Below are positions 51,145 through 60,389 of a stretch of DNA of 64,000 bases, piece after piece. Location of the stretch: the NCBI GenBank assembly GCA_009841225.1, contig VXMF01000009.1:124001-188000 (forward strand). Reading direction: 5' to 3'. Numbering within the stretch: position 1 is the stretch's first letter; the number at the start of each line of letters is the position of its first letter. The notes beneath the pieces were generated by a model that searched no databases, was not told where the DNA came from, and saw only the letters and a list, made by a program, of their open reading frames with translations. The translations under genes were made by a program, and so were the position numbers. This DNA is from Terriglobia bacterium (GTDB taxonomy: Bacteria; Acidobacteriota; Terriglobia; Bryobacterales; UBA6623).

Positions 51145-52761
51145 ATGTCCACGCCCGAGGAAGCGACTGAAACCAGGTTCGAGGCGGCCGAGCATGACGC
51201 TCGCCAGCTGGCGCAGCGCTACCGCTATCCGTTCGTCGATCTCACATCGGTCCACATCGATAGCGACCTGTTCCGCTCGATTCCGGTCGATCTGATGTTC
51301 CGGCACAACTTCGTGCCGATAACAGAGCGGAACGGCTCGCTAGAAATCGCCATCGCAGATCCAAGACGACTGCCCGAACTCGACGAGATCGCCTCCCTGC
51401 TCGGCAAGAAGCTGCGGATCGCCATCGCCACCTTGCCCCAGATCAACGAGCTGCTGGACAAGACTGAGCAATCTCAGAGAGTGCTGGAAGAGGTCACCGA
51501 GGAGTTCACCCTGGACGTGAGCGCGGGTGAGGATCCGGACGAGACGCTGTCGATCGACAAGCTGACCCGGGCCAGCGGTATCGCACCGGTCATCAAGCTG
51601 ATCGACACCACCGTGTTCAACGCTCTGGAGCGGCGGGCCAGCGACATCCACATCGAGACCCGCAACGCCGACGTAGCGATCAAGTACCGCATCGATGGCG
51701 TGTTGCACTACGCCATGTCGCCGATCGCCAAGGACTGGCACGAAACGATCCTGTCGCGCATCAAGGTGATGAGCGAACTCGACATCGCCGAGCGGCGCGT
51801 GCCTCAAGACGGCCGCTTCCGGGTGCGCTACAAGGGGCGGCAAATCGACTTCCGGGTGTCCATCATGCCCACTGTCTTCGGCGAGGACGCTGTGCTGCGC
51901 ATCTTGGACAAGCAGTCCATGAGCGAGAAGTTCAAGAAGCTGTCCTTGGACGTGGTCGGATTCAGCGCGGAGGACCAGCAGCGCTTCGGGCGCTACATCC
52001 GAGAGCCATACGGGATGGTTCTGGTGACCGGCCCGACTGGCTCGGGCAAGACGACCACGCTCTATGCAGCGCTGAGCGAGATCCAGAGCGACGAAGACAA
52101 GATCGTCACCATCGAAGACCCGGTCGAGTACCAATTGCACGGGATCACGCAGATTCCCATCAACGAAAAGAAGGGGCTGACATTCGCGCGCGGCCTCCGC
52201 TCGATCCTGCGCCACGATCCAGACAAGATCATGGTCGGCGAGATCCGCGACCCCGAGACAGCCCAGATCGCCATCCAATCGGCCCTCACCGGCCACTTGG
52301 TGTTCACGACCGTACACGCCAACAACGTGGTAGACGTGCTGGGGAGGTTCCTGAACATGGGCGTGGAAGCCTATAACTTCGTCTCCGCACTGAATTGCAT
52401 ACTGGCCCAGCGCCTCGTGCGCTTGATTTGCCCCCACTGCCACGTGACGCGGCGGTATTCCCGCGAGCGGCTGGCGGCCTCGCGGCTGCCCCTGGAGGAA
52501 TGGGAGGGCTTCGAATTTACCGAGGGCGAGGGCTGCATCGAATGCTCGGGAACGGGATTCAGAGGCCGATCCGCGATCCACGAGCTACTCGACATGTCCG
52601 ACAACATCCGCGAGCTGATTCTGGCCAAGCGACCAAGTTCCGAAATTGCCCGCGCTGCGCGGGCAGAGGGCATGCAGACGCTCCGGGAGTCCGCTGTCGA
52701 GCGAGTCCGCGCGGGCCTGACCACGTTGCGCGAGATCGACAAGGTCACTTTCATCGATTGA
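51145..52761 (+). CDS. GspE/PilB assembly ATPase
   Basis: This hexameric ATPase drives pilus or pseudopilus assembly. The 538-residue protein has the N-terminal PilB/GspE domain. Walker A VLVTGPTGSGKTTTLYAAL is near residue 290, the Asp box follows, and Walker B is GEIRDPETAQIA near 370. The His box is TGHLVFTTVHANN. Near the C-terminus two CxxC pairs (CPHC and CIEC) build the zinc site common to GspE and PilB. pilM-like starts 8 nt later. No PilT or GspE paralog is present. Confidence 0.95.
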   Translation: MSTPEEATETRFEAAEHDARQLAQRYRYPFVDLTSVHIDSDLFRSIPVDLMFRHNFVPITERNGSLEIAIADPRRLPELDEIASLLGKKLRIAIATLPQINELLDKTEQSQRVLEEVTEEFTLDVSAGEDPDETLSIDKLTRASGIAPVIKLIDTTVFNALERRASDIHIETRNADVAIKYRIDGVLHYAMSPIAKDWHETILSRIKVMSELDIAERRVPQDGRFRVRYKGRQIDFRVSIMPTVFGEDAVLRILDKQSMSEKFKKLSLDVVGFSAEDQQRFGRYIREPYGMVLVTGPTGSGKTTTLYAALSEIQSDEDKIVTIEDPVEYQLHGITQIPINEKKGLTFARGLRSILRHDPDKIMVGEIRDPETAQIAIQSALTGHLVFTTVHANNVVDVLGRFLNMGVEAYNFVSALNCILAQRLVRLICPHCHVTRRYSRERLAASRLPLEEWEGFEFTEGEGCIECSGTGFRGRSAIHELLDMSDNIRELILAKRPSSEIARAARAEGMQTLRESAVERVRAGLTTLREIDKVTFID

Positions 52762-52769
52762 TCGTGGGA

Positions 52770-53657
52770 ATGCTGCTCCAAGCCCTCAACCGGGTGTGGC
52801 CGGACCCCCAGCCGGCGTTGGTTTTCGAACTCGGCGGAGGCGTGCTCATGGGGGTGCGCCGGGCAGGTTCGGCCGTGCTCGCCCGCGCCGAAAGCGAACT
52901 GCCGGAAACCGATCCGGCGAGCGCCGAGCCCCAGCCGCCGGACGGACTGCAAGACGCGATCCAGGCGGTGCTCGGCGAGCTACAACCCGTCCCTAGCCCG
53001 CATGCGGCAGTGCTGCTTCCGGACGAGGCGGTCCGGCTGGCTCTGTTCGAGTTCGACAGCCTGCCGCGCAGGGCCCAGGACCTGCGCAACGCGGTTGAAG
53101 AACGCTTTCGCAACAGCCTGCCCTTCGACTCGCGCCTAGCCCGCATCACCTTCCGGGCGCAACATGGCGGTGAGCGGCCGTCGGTATTCGCCGCGGCGGT
53201 AGCCACCGAATATGTGCTGCGCTGCGAAAGCGCGTTTGAGGCCGCAGGGCTGTGTCCTGGATTCGTAGGTTCGTCGTGCGCCGCCGCCCTCAATCTGGTC
53301 GACGACGACGCCATGGCAGTGCTGCTCAAGCATAGCGACCAAGCGATGACGATCACGGCGGTTGACGGCGGCACTGTGCGACTGCTGCGGCGCATCGCAC
53401 TACCGAACCTCCACGGCGCAGATGCAGCCACCGGCGTGCGGGAAGTCTTGGCCGATGTCTTCCCCACCCTCGTCTATATCGAGGAGAATCTCGGGCGCGC
53501 TGTGGAGCACCTCCTGGTTGCTGGCTTCGGCGAGATACAGGCGGCGCTCGTGGAGGCGCTACCCGGAGAATCGGGATCTCCGGCGAGGCCCCTATTGGAG
53601 CCCCGGTTTGCCAGCGCAAGCTGCGGCGCGGGCCTGATGGGGTACGTGCATGGCTGA
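52770..53657 (+). CDS. PilM-like cytoplasmic pilus assembly protein
   Basis: The 295-residue protein has an actin-like fold. FELGGGVLMGVRRAGSA at the start, VLLPDEAVRLALFEFDSLP near residue 76 and FVGSSCAAALNLV near 168 match the PilM family, which binds the N-terminus of PilN. ATG 52770 is taken; GTG 52764 adds two residues. It overlaps the pilN-like gene by 8 nt. Similarity is to the family as a whole and I judge the assignment by both motif and operon order. Confidence 0.8.
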   Translation: MLLQALNRVWPDPQPALVFELGGGVLMGVRRAGSAVLARAESELPETDPASAEPQPPDGLQDAIQAVLGELQPVPSPHAAVLLPDEAVRLALFEFDSLPRRAQDLRNAVEERFRNSLPFDSRLARITFRAQHGGERPSVFAAAVATEYVLRCESAFEAAGLCPGFVGSSCAAALNLVDDDAMAVLLKHSDQAMTITAVDGGTVRLLRRIALPNLHGADAATGVREVLADVFPTLVYIEENLGRAVEHLLVAGFGEIQAALVEALPGESGSPARPLLEPRFASASCGAGLMGYVHG

Positions 53658-54264
53658 TCGAGCGGTCCGCACGGCGTGGGCGATGCGCATCCAGAGTCCG
53701 GCGGCGGGGCTGAACCTAGCCACGCATCCGGCAGGCGGATACCGGGCCTTCTTCGCGCTAGCGTGCGCCGCGGCACTGGCCCTGCTAGTCGTGACTGCGT
53801 GGCTGGTGGTCGGATTCCTGCGCATCGAGGGCACACCGGAGCAACTGCTCGGTCGGCAACAAGACTTGCTAGCGGAGCAGCGCCGCTTGGACACTCTGGC
53901 CGCGGCCGCATCGCGGCAGCTGCGAAGCGAGAGCACCAGCGAGACCCTCGAGCGCACAGCATTTTTCAACGGGCTGCTGGTGCGCAAGAGCGTATCTTGG
54001 ACCCGCACGTTCCTAGATCTGGAGGTCGTCCTGCCTCCCAACGTCAGGATGCTCACGATCAAGCCGGAGGTGGCCCGAGGAGACACGATCCGCCTCGACA
54101 TGACGCTCGGCGCCAAGGCACCGGCGGACTTTATCGGCTTCCTGAAGACGCTTGAGGAATCCGACCTCTTCCGAGCTCCGGCGCTGCGCGGGAGCGTGCC
54201 GCCCAGCGATGGCGATCCTACCTTCCGCTACCAGCTCACGGTGGAGTATGACCAGCAACTCTGA
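53650..54264 (+). CDS. PilN-like membrane pilus assembly protein
   Basis: The 204-residue protein has the PilN pattern: a short cytoplasmic start with the conserved NLATHP motif (LNLATHPAGGYR, cf. NLLPWR/NLAT in relatives), one membrane helix near residues 35-53, a coiled segment (LLGRQQDLLAEQRRLDTLAA) and a periplasmic ferredoxin-like domain. The gene overlaps both pilM-like and pilO-like neighbours, so all three are translationally coupled. Confidence 0.83.
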   Translation: MADRAVRTAWAMRIQSPAAGLNLATHPAGGYRAFFALACAAALALLVVTAWLVVGFLRIEGTPEQLLGRQQDLLAEQRRLDTLAAAASRQLRSESTSETLERTAFFNGLLVRKSVSWTRTFLDLEVVLPPNVRMLTIKPEVARGDTIRLDMTLGAKAPADFIGFLKTLEESDLFRAPALRGSVPPSDGDPTFRYQLTVEYDQQL

Positions 54265-54850
54265 TCGCACCGCCCGGCCGGTCGCGCCGCTGGAGTGGTA
54301 CCGCCGATTCGCGCCCAAGACCGTGCTGGCGGTGCTTGGCGCAGTGGCCGTGTGCAACTTGGGATTCTATCTGCTGGCAGTTCGCCCAGCCAAACTGGGA
54401 GAGCACGAACTCGAAGCCCGCAATGCGGCACTGGCCGCCCAAGTCCAGAATTCGCGAGCCTCCACGGAGGTCGTACAGGCCCGGGCGAAACTGATCGAGA
54501 CGGCCGAGGCCGATGGCAGCGCCCTGATCGAGGAGATCGCCCTGCCCCGCCAGAGCGCGTTCTCCGCTCTACTGACCGAACTGGGCGCGGCGGCGACGCA
54601 AGCTGGGATCGAGATCCGCGAAACGAGCTATGCCGTTGAGCCACTCGAAGGGAATGAGCAGTACGGTAGCCTCGCGGTGAACGCGAGCTTGCGCGGGCGC
54701 TACGACAACCTAGTGCAATTCCTGTACCAACTTGATCGTTCCAAGGTCTTCTTCGTGATCGACTCGCTTGGAGCGACACCCCGCAGCGATGGGAACATGA
54801 ACGAGCTGCAGATCAACATGCGCTTTGACACGCTGGTGAGGGGTCTCTAG
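54248..54850 (+). CDS. PilO-like membrane pilus assembly protein
   Basis: The 200-residue protein has a single membrane helix near residues 25-42 (TVLAVLGAVAVCNLGFYLL), a coiled coil (ELEARNAALAAQVQNSR) and a periplasmic domain with GIEIRETSY and the conserved LVQFLYQLDRSKVFFVIDSL. PilO dimerises with PilN to form the inner-membrane alignment ring. Its ATG lies 16 nt inside the end of the pilN-like gene. Confidence 0.85.
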   Translation: MTSNSDRTARPVAPLEWYRRFAPKTVLAVLGAVAVCNLGFYLLAVRPAKLGEHELEARNAALAAQVQNSRASTEVVQARAKLIETAEADGSALIEEIALPRQSAFSALLTELGAAATQAGIEIRETSYAVEPLEGNEQYGSLAVNASLRGRYDNLVQFLYQLDRSKVFFVIDSLGATPRSDGNMNELQINMRFDTLVRGL

Positions 54851-54859
54851 GAGAGCGCC

Positions 54860-55501
54860 GTGGAGCTCGGAGCGAATAAGCGATCGCTGATCCAGCTGGG
54901 AGTGGCACTGGCCGTGCTCGCAATCGTGGTGTACGTGCAGTTCTTCAGCGGGCCCGGCGAGCAGCCTGCGCCAGCCACGCAACGCCCAGCTGTATCCGCT
55001 GGCAGGACAACAAGCGAGCCTCCGACCGCCGATCCGCAGGCCCAGGACGAGCCCGATTTCGCTGTTGACGCAACGCTGCGCAAAGATCTCCTCGAGCGCG
55101 TCCGCGCTATCGAAACGCCGGTCGTGGACAGAGACATCTTCAACTTCGGCCGCCCGAAGCCGCGCGAAATCGCAGGGCCGACCAGAGAAGAGGCGCGGCT
55201 TGCCCAAGCCAAGCTGGAAGCCGCCGCCCGCAAGCCCGCGCCGAGACCCGCGCGACCGGCTCCAAGACCGGCACCGAAGACGGTGCGCCCACCAGACTGG
55301 AAGTACTACGGGCTCGCGAGCTCGGCACACTCGGAAGCTCGGCGAGCATTCCTGCTCGATGGCGACGAGATCTTGCTGGCTGCCGAAGGATCGCTGCTTC
55401 AGGATCGCTACCGGATCATGGAAATCGGACGGCAGGCGCTCACGCTCGAAGACACCCAGGAGGACCGGGAGTTCTCAATCCCGCTGGAGTTTCCGCAATG
55501 A
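54860..55501 (+). CDS. PilP-like protein (membrane-anchored, not a lipoprotein)
   Basis: The 213-residue protein begins with GTG (AGGAGAG upstream) and has a membrane helix (LGVALAVLAIVVYVQFF), a long Pro/Ala linker and a C-terminal beta domain (YYGLASSAHSEARRAFLLDG, DRYRIMEIGRQALTLED) resembling PilP/GspC homology regions. PilP normally is a lipoprotein that contacts the secretin PilQ; here there is no lipobox. Identification rests mainly on gene order after PilO. The stop overlaps the next start (ATGA). Confidence 0.7.
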   Translation: MELGANKRSLIQLGVALAVLAIVVYVQFFSGPGEQPAPATQRPAVSAGRTTSEPPTADPQAQDEPDFAVDATLRKDLLERVRAIETPVVDRDIFNFGRPKPREIAGPTREEARLAQAKLEAAARKPAPRPARPAPRPAPKTVRPPDWKYYGLASSAHSEARRAFLLDGDEILLAAEGSLLQDRYRIMEIGRQALTLEDTQEDREFSIPLEFPQ

Positions 55502-56688
55502 GGTCCGTTCGGAACGCCGCCAGCAGCGGCCAGGAAGGCTATGTCCTGCTGGCGCTGCTCGTAACGTCAGCCGTCTTGCTGATCGGCTTGGCCCTCTCGA
55601 TCCCGAGGATGGCGCTGCAGTCGCAGCGCCTGAAGGACGCGCAGCTCATCGAGCGCGGCGAGCAGTACCGGCGCGCGATCCAGCTCTACTACCGCGATCA
55701 CAACAAGTACCCCGAGGATCTCGACGACTTGGAAGACACAGATGGCGTGCGCTATCTGCGCAGACGCAGTACTGACCCAATCGGAGAAACGGGGGAGTGG
55801 CGCCTGATCCACATGGGGGAGGACGGACGCTTCGAGGACTCCCTGCTGTTCGACACGGCCAAGGACAGGCGCCAGGGCGGTCTCGGCCAAGCGCTTGGCC
55901 CTCAGATGGGGCCGGGGATGACCGGTCTGTTCGGATCGCAGGCGGATCCCGGCACCGGCGACCTTCCCGACACGAGGCCGGGTACGACCGATCCGCAAGA
56001 TCCATTCGCGCCGGAGGTGCCCGAACCGGTGGAACGCTTCCAAGCGGTGCGAGGCTCCTCCGCGCCAGACCTTGCTAGTGCAACCCGCTATGCCCAAGGG
56101 TTTGGGTTCAACACCGTCGAGGGTGAGCCCTCGCCAGATCCCGACGAGCCGCCGGACTACAGCCGAATGCTGCCCAGCCAGGTGCCGATGGACGAGAACG
56201 AGCGCCGCTTCGCTCAGCAAGACTTGGGTGTGGCTGCGGGTGGAATCGCACAGGGCCCTGGACAAAGCGTACCGCCACGCCCGGGGGCGCCCCGCCAGGG
56301 TCCCAGCGTCGCGCCTGGCCGAACGACTGGCGGGCTCCGAGGAACGGTGTCTGGTTCGGGCGCACCTGAGCTGATCAACCGCCTGCTGACCTCTCCGCGA
56401 CCCGGCGGAATCGCCGGGGTGTCCGCTCCCGCCCAGGCCGCCGCCACGGTGCAGAGGTTCGAACGCGGTATCGCAGGCGTCGCCAGCAAGAGCGAAGCCG
56501 CCGGCGTCAAGGTCTATAACGGCAAGAAAGCCTACAACGAGTGGGAGTTCGTTTACGACTATCGAGAAGACTCTGGCGCCGCGGATCGCGCGCCGGCGAA
56601 TGCCAGGCCCGGGCTTCCGAACCAACCGCGCAGCCAGCAGTCGGCACGACGGCCGAGCGCGGGTCGGCGCGGCCTGCCTGTGCGCTAG
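55498..56688 (+). CDS. Pseudopilin-like protein with long Pro/Gly-rich C-terminal extension
   Basis: The 396-residue protein has a type III signal: a short basic leader ending GQEG before YVLLALLVTSAVLLIGLAL, with cleavage expected after the Gly. A GspG-like stem follows (EQYRRAIQLYYRDHNKYPED, ...DPIGETGEWRLI). Pseudopilins usually end near residue 150; here about 250 further residues rich in Pro, Gly, Asp and Arg continue, with a patch near 320-355 that may be folded (VKVYNGKKAYNEWEFVYDYR). No prepilin peptidase is in the window. The ATG overlaps the pilP-like stop by one ATGA. Confidence 0.78.
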   Translation: MRSVRNAASSGQEGYVLLALLVTSAVLLIGLALSIPRMALQSQRLKDAQLIERGEQYRRAIQLYYRDHNKYPEDLDDLEDTDGVRYLRRRSTDPIGETGEWRLIHMGEDGRFEDSLLFDTAKDRRQGGLGQALGPQMGPGMTGLFGSQADPGTGDLPDTRPGTTDPQDPFAPEVPEPVERFQAVRGSSAPDLASATRYAQGFGFNTVEGEPSPDPDEPPDYSRMLPSQVPMDENERRFAQQDLGVAAGGIAQGPGQSVPPRPGAPRQGPSVAPGRTTGGLRGTVSGSGAPELINRLLTSPRPGGIAGVSAPAQAAATVQRFERGIAGVASKSEAAGVKVYNGKKAYNEWEFVYDYREDSGAADRAPANARPGLPNQPRSQQSARRPSAGRRGLPVR

Positions 56689-56691
56689 CCG

Positions 56692-57294
56692 CTACGCCGC
56701 CGAGCGGCGGTCGGCAACGGGCTCGGACAGGCGCAGTCCCGCACAGATCGCTCCGAAGACTTCCTCGATCGAGCGACTGGCGTCCACTCTCAAGAGCAAG
56801 TCCCGCTCTTCGAACAGCTTGAGCAGCGGCCGGGTCTTGAGGTGATATTCGGACAGCCTGTGCTGCAGCGCTTCAGGGTTGTCGTCAGCGCGCTTCGTAA
56901 AGCCCCCGCCCTGGCCGGCCTGAGCGCGCTTGAGCACGCGCTGGCTGACCGCGGCATCGGGCAGATCCAAGTAGATCGCACGGTCGAGATTCCAGTTCTC
57001 GAACAGGTAGCTGGCTTGGGATGGGGTCCGCGGGAAACCGTCCAAGACGAATCCATAGCGCCAGTCGTGCAGCTCCAAGCGCTCGCGCACGACCTCTTCG
57101 ACGATCTCATCGGACACCAGTCGGCCTTGAGCCGTGATGCGCGTCACACGCGAGCCGAGCTTGGTGTGGTTGTCCACGTGCCAGCGGAAGATCTCCCCGA
57201 TCGAAATGTGCACGAACCCGAATGTCTGAGAGAGCAGGATGGACTGGGTGCCCTTGCCGGCTCCCTGCGGGCCAATCATGATGTACTTGTTCAT
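56692..57294 (-). CDS. adk: Adenylate kinase
   Basis: The enzyme interconverts AMP, ADP and ATP. The 200-residue protein has the P-loop GPQGAGKGTQ near residue 8, DGFPRTPSQA near 86 and the lid region KRAQAGQGGGFTKRADDN, shorter than in E. coli. It converges on the pseudopilin gene with only 3 nt between stops and is divergent from the SDR gene. Confidence 0.94.
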   Translation of the reverse strand: MNKYIMIGPQGAGKGTQSILLSQTFGFVHISIGEIFRWHVDNHTKLGSRVTRITAQGRLVSDEIVEEVVRERLELHDWRYGFVLDGFPRTPSQASYLFENWNLDRAIYLDLPDAAVSQRVLKRAQAGQGGGFTKRADDNPEALQHRLSEYHLKTRPLLKLFEERDLLLRVDASRSIEEVFGAICAGLRLSEPVADRRSAA

Positions 57295-57404
57295 TGCTCG
57301 GTGAGAGCGCTGCTGCGGTCAACCAGTGCGCGGCGAACTTGTGCCTTATCGCTATCGTAGTACTCTCACAAACCGGCCGCCGATAACAGCCGGCGGGCTG
57401 CCCG

Positions 57405-58124
57405 ATGCACACACTGGAAGGCAAGGTCGTTGCCGTGACCGGCGCCGCGAAGCGGATCGGGCGCTGCATCGCGCTGCACCTCGCAAGCCGCGGCGCCAAG
57501 ATCGCGGTCCACTACAACACGTCCGAGACCGATGCCCTCGCCACGGCGGCTGCCTGTAGCGGCCGGGCTTTCCAGGCGGATCTGGCGAACGTCAGCGAGA
57601 TTGGGCGCTTGTTCGGGGAGATCGAAACGGCGTTCGGGCGCCTAGACTGCTTGGTGAACAATGCGGCGGTCTTCCGTGCCATCGACCCACTCGACGCCTC
57701 TGAACGCGACTGGGACGCCATTCACTCCGTCAATCTCAAGGCTGCGTTCTTCTGCTGCCAGCAGGCGGCCAAGATCATGCTCCGCGGAGGCGGGGGAAGA
57801 ATCGTCAACATTGCTTCGCTAGGCGGGTTGCGGCCCTGGGCCAAGCACGTGCCGTATTGCACGTCCAAGGCCGGCGTCGTGATGCTGACACATGGCCTAG
57901 CCAAGGCGCTCGCGCCGGAGATCACGGTCAACGCGATCGCGCCGGGTGTCATCCACTTCGGGGATCAGATGCCCGACGAGATCGACCGCCTCGTGCGCAA
58001 CACCCCGATGGGGCGCCACGGCACTGGCGAGGAGATCGCCGCAGCCGTCGGCATGCTGCTTGAAGGCTCGCCGTTTGTTACCGGCCAAGTCATCGCCGTG
58101 GACGGTGGCCTATCGCTGAAGTAG
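57405..58124 (+). CDS. Short-chain dehydrogenase/reductase
   Basis: The 239-residue protein has the NAD(P)-binding TGAAKRIGRCIA, NNAAVF, the catalytic Ser in NIASLGG and Tyr/Lys in YCTSKAG, and the C-terminal VTGQVIAVDGG. The Arg in GAAKRIG is frequent in NADP-preferring members such as pteridine reductases and 3-oxoacyl-ACP reductases. Exact substrate is unknown. It overlaps the end of kdsA by 35 nt on the other strand. Confidence 0.9.
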   Translation: MHTLEGKVVAVTGAAKRIGRCIALHLASRGAKIAVHYNTSETDALATAAACSGRAFQADLANVSEIGRLFGEIETAFGRLDCLVNNAAVFRAIDPLDASERDWDAIHSVNLKAAFFCCQQAAKIMLRGGGGRIVNIASLGGLRPWAKHVPYCTSKAGVVMLTHGLAKALAPEITVNAIAPGVIHFGDQMPDEIDRLVRNTPMGRHGTGEEIAAAVGMLLEGSPFVTGQVIAVDGGLSLK

Positions 58125-58965
58125 CTGAGCTCTCCGCAGAGCCGCGGCGCAAGTCGAAGCTGGACACCAGACGCCAGATCTCCGCCACCCGGACCAACAA
58201 GTCCGGCAGCAACTCCAGCCGCAACGCGGTGGCACCGTCAGAGAGCGCCTGGCCGGGCTCCTCGTGGACTTCAAGGAACAGCCCGTCGAATCCGGCAGCC
58301 GCGCCTGCCCTGGCCAGCAGTTCGATGAACTGGGGCTGCCCGCCGCTTGCACCGCCCGCCGCGCCAGGCTGCTGCAGGCTATGCGTGACGTCGAGCACGA
58401 CAGGGTAGCCCAGCGCGCTCATCTTGGCCGACGCCCGGAAGTCCACCACCAAGTCACGGTAGCCGAAGCTGGTGCCCCGCTCGGTCAAGAGGATCAGTCG
58501 ATTGCCGTAGGAGGCGACCTTATCTGCGGCGTACTGCATGTCTTCGGGTGCCATGAACTGACCCTTCTTGATGTTGACGACGCGACCGGTTCGTCCGGCC
58601 GCTACCAACAGATCGGTCTGACGGCACAGGAAGGCGGGGATCTGAAGGATGTCGCAGACCTCGGCCACCGCTGCCGCCTGGCTGGGCTCGTGGATGTCGG
58701 TGAGCACGGGCAGGCCGGTCTCCCTGCGGACATCGCGCAAGACCTCAAGGCCTTGTTGCACGCCAAGCCCGCGATATGACGACCGGCTGGTCCGGTTGGC
58801 TTTGTCGAAGGAAGCCTTGAATACTGCGGCCACCCCCGCCGTATCGGCCGCTTCTGCCACTGCGTGACCGATCTGGAGCGCATGCTCTGCGGATTCGATG
58901 ACGCAAGGGCCGCCAATTACGAACAGCCTGCGCTTGGCGAACAGGTGTGAGGTTCGATCATCCAT
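58090..58965 (-). CDS. kdsA: 3-deoxy-8-phosphooctulonate synthase (KDO-8-P synthase)
   Basis: The enzyme joins arabinose 5-phosphate and phosphoenolpyruvate to make KDO 8-phosphate for LPS. The 291-residue protein has IGGPCVIES near residue 18, FKASFDKANRTS near 50, VLTDIHEP, IPAFLCRQTDLL and NIKKGQFM. The C-terminal ~20 residues are extra and lie in the overlap with the SDR gene. No kdsB or kdsD is present in the window. Confidence 0.95.
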   Translation of the reverse strand: MDDRTSHLFAKRRLFVIGGPCVIESAEHALQIGHAVAEAADTAGVAAVFKASFDKANRTSRSSYRGLGVQQGLEVLRDVRRETGLPVLTDIHEPSQAAAVAEVCDILQIPAFLCRQTDLLVAAGRTGRVVNIKKGQFMAPEDMQYAADKVASYGNRLILLTERGTSFGYRDLVVDFRASAKMSALGYPVVLDVTHSLQQPGAAGGASGGQPQFIELLARAGAAAGFDGLFLEVHEEPGQALSDGATALRLELLPDLLVRVAEIWRLVSSFDLRRGSAESSATSAIGHRPRR

Positions 58966-59107
58966 TGCAATGTGCTGCGATCAACGACCCACGCTCCAGC
59001 GCGGGCCTTTAGTCTCCAGACTACCCTGCATATCTGGCACCTAGACACTAACAGGGTCATGCCTGACCGCTCCCAAGCCCGCGTCCCGCGTCTGAGAGAA
59101 TGAGCCA

Positions 59108-60295
59108 ATGGGGATCTTCGACGACGAGCCCTTCCATCGCATCGGCAGGCTCCCGACCTATGTCTTCGCGGAGATCAACACGATGCGCGCCAAGGCCCGC
59201 CGGGCCGGACTCGACGTGATCGATCTGGGCATGGGCAATCCCGACGGCGCGACGCCCGACTTGGTCGTGGAAAAACTGACCGAAGCGGCCCGCGACAAGC
59301 GCAACCACCGCTATTCGCTCTCGCGTGGCATCCCCCGCCTGCGGGAGGAAATCTGCAAGCGCTACCAAGCCAAGTTCGGGGTGGAGTTGGACCCCGAGAC
59401 GGAAGCGATCGCGACCATGGGGTCCAAGGACGCGCTCGCTCACCTGACGTTCGCCACGATCGGACCGGGCGATGGCGTCGCCATGCCAGATCCGTCCTAT
59501 CCCATCCACCAGTGGGGCGTGGTGATGGCCGATGGGTTGCAGATCGCTGTTGCGATGCCCTCTCCGGACGAATTCCTCACGCGCATCGAGGACATCTTCA
59601 GGAAGCCAGGAGTCAAGCCGGCGATGATCCTGACATCGTTTCCGCACAACCCCACGACTCAGTGCGTCGAACTGGAGTTCTTTCGCCCGCTTGTAGACTT
59701 GGCCCATAGGCACGGCACCATGCTCGTGCACGACTTCGCCTACGCTGACATCGTGTTCGACGGCTACCAAGCCCCGTCGATGATGCAAGTGCCGGGCGCG
59801 AAAGAGGTCGGCGTCGAGATCTTCTCGATGTCGAAGAGCTACAGCATGCCCGGCTGGCGCGTGGGCTTCTGCGTCGGCAACCCCAAGATGATCGACGCGC
59901 TAGCGCGCATCAAGAGCTATCTGGACTACGGAATGTTTCAACCCATCCAGATCGCCGCCATCATCGCTCTCCGCCATTGCGAGTCGGCAACGACCGAGAA
60001 TGCCGCGATGTACAAGAGCCGCCGCGACGCGCTGATCGACGGCCTGAGCAGCGGGGGCTGGGAGATCGAGCCGCCAAAGGCGACGATGTTCGTTTGGGGC
60101 AAGATCCCGGAGCGCTACGCATGGTCGGGATCGCTGGAATTCTCGAAACTGCTGCTGCACGAGGCACTGGTCGCCGTCTCGCCCGGAATCGGCTTCGGCC
60201 CCCATGGTGATGACTCGGTTCGCTTCGCATTAGTGGAAAACGAGCAGCGCATCCGCCAAGCGACTCGTGGCATACGCAAGCTGCTGCGGGATTGA
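59108..60295 (+). CDS. PLP-dependent class I/II aminotransferase, AlaC-like
   Basis: The 395-residue protein has LGMGNPDG near residue 40, the substrate-binding RYSLSRGIPRLREEICK, FPHNPTT near 178 and the PLP-Lys motif SMSKSYSMPGWR near 239. The RFALVENEQRIRQATRG stretch gives the C-terminal Arg. It fits the alanine/glutamate transaminase AlaC and LL-DAP aminotransferase branch; substrate cannot be fixed here. lolA follows 94 nt downstream on the same strand. Confidence 0.92.
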   Translation: MGIFDDEPFHRIGRLPTYVFAEINTMRAKARRAGLDVIDLGMGNPDGATPDLVVEKLTEAARDKRNHRYSLSRGIPRLREEICKRYQAKFGVELDPETEAIATMGSKDALAHLTFATIGPGDGVAMPDPSYPIHQWGVVMADGLQIAVAMPSPDEFLTRIEDIFRKPGVKPAMILTSFPHNPTTQCVELEFFRPLVDLAHRHGTMLVHDFAYADIVFDGYQAPSMMQVPGAKEVGVEIFSMSKSYSMPGWRVGFCVGNPKMIDALARIKSYLDYGMFQPIQIAAIIALRHCESATTENAAMYKSRRDALIDGLSSGGWEIEPPKATMFVWGKIPERYAWSGSLEFSKLLLHEALVAVSPGIGFGPHGDDSVRFALVENEQRIRQATRGIRKLLRD

Positions 60296-60389
60296 GCAGG
60301 ACCGACCGCTATACTGAGAGGAGCGCGGCCCGCACGGCGGAAATGATCGCCCCGCGCCGTACCCATCCGCTCCAACGCGGCCCTTGCCC

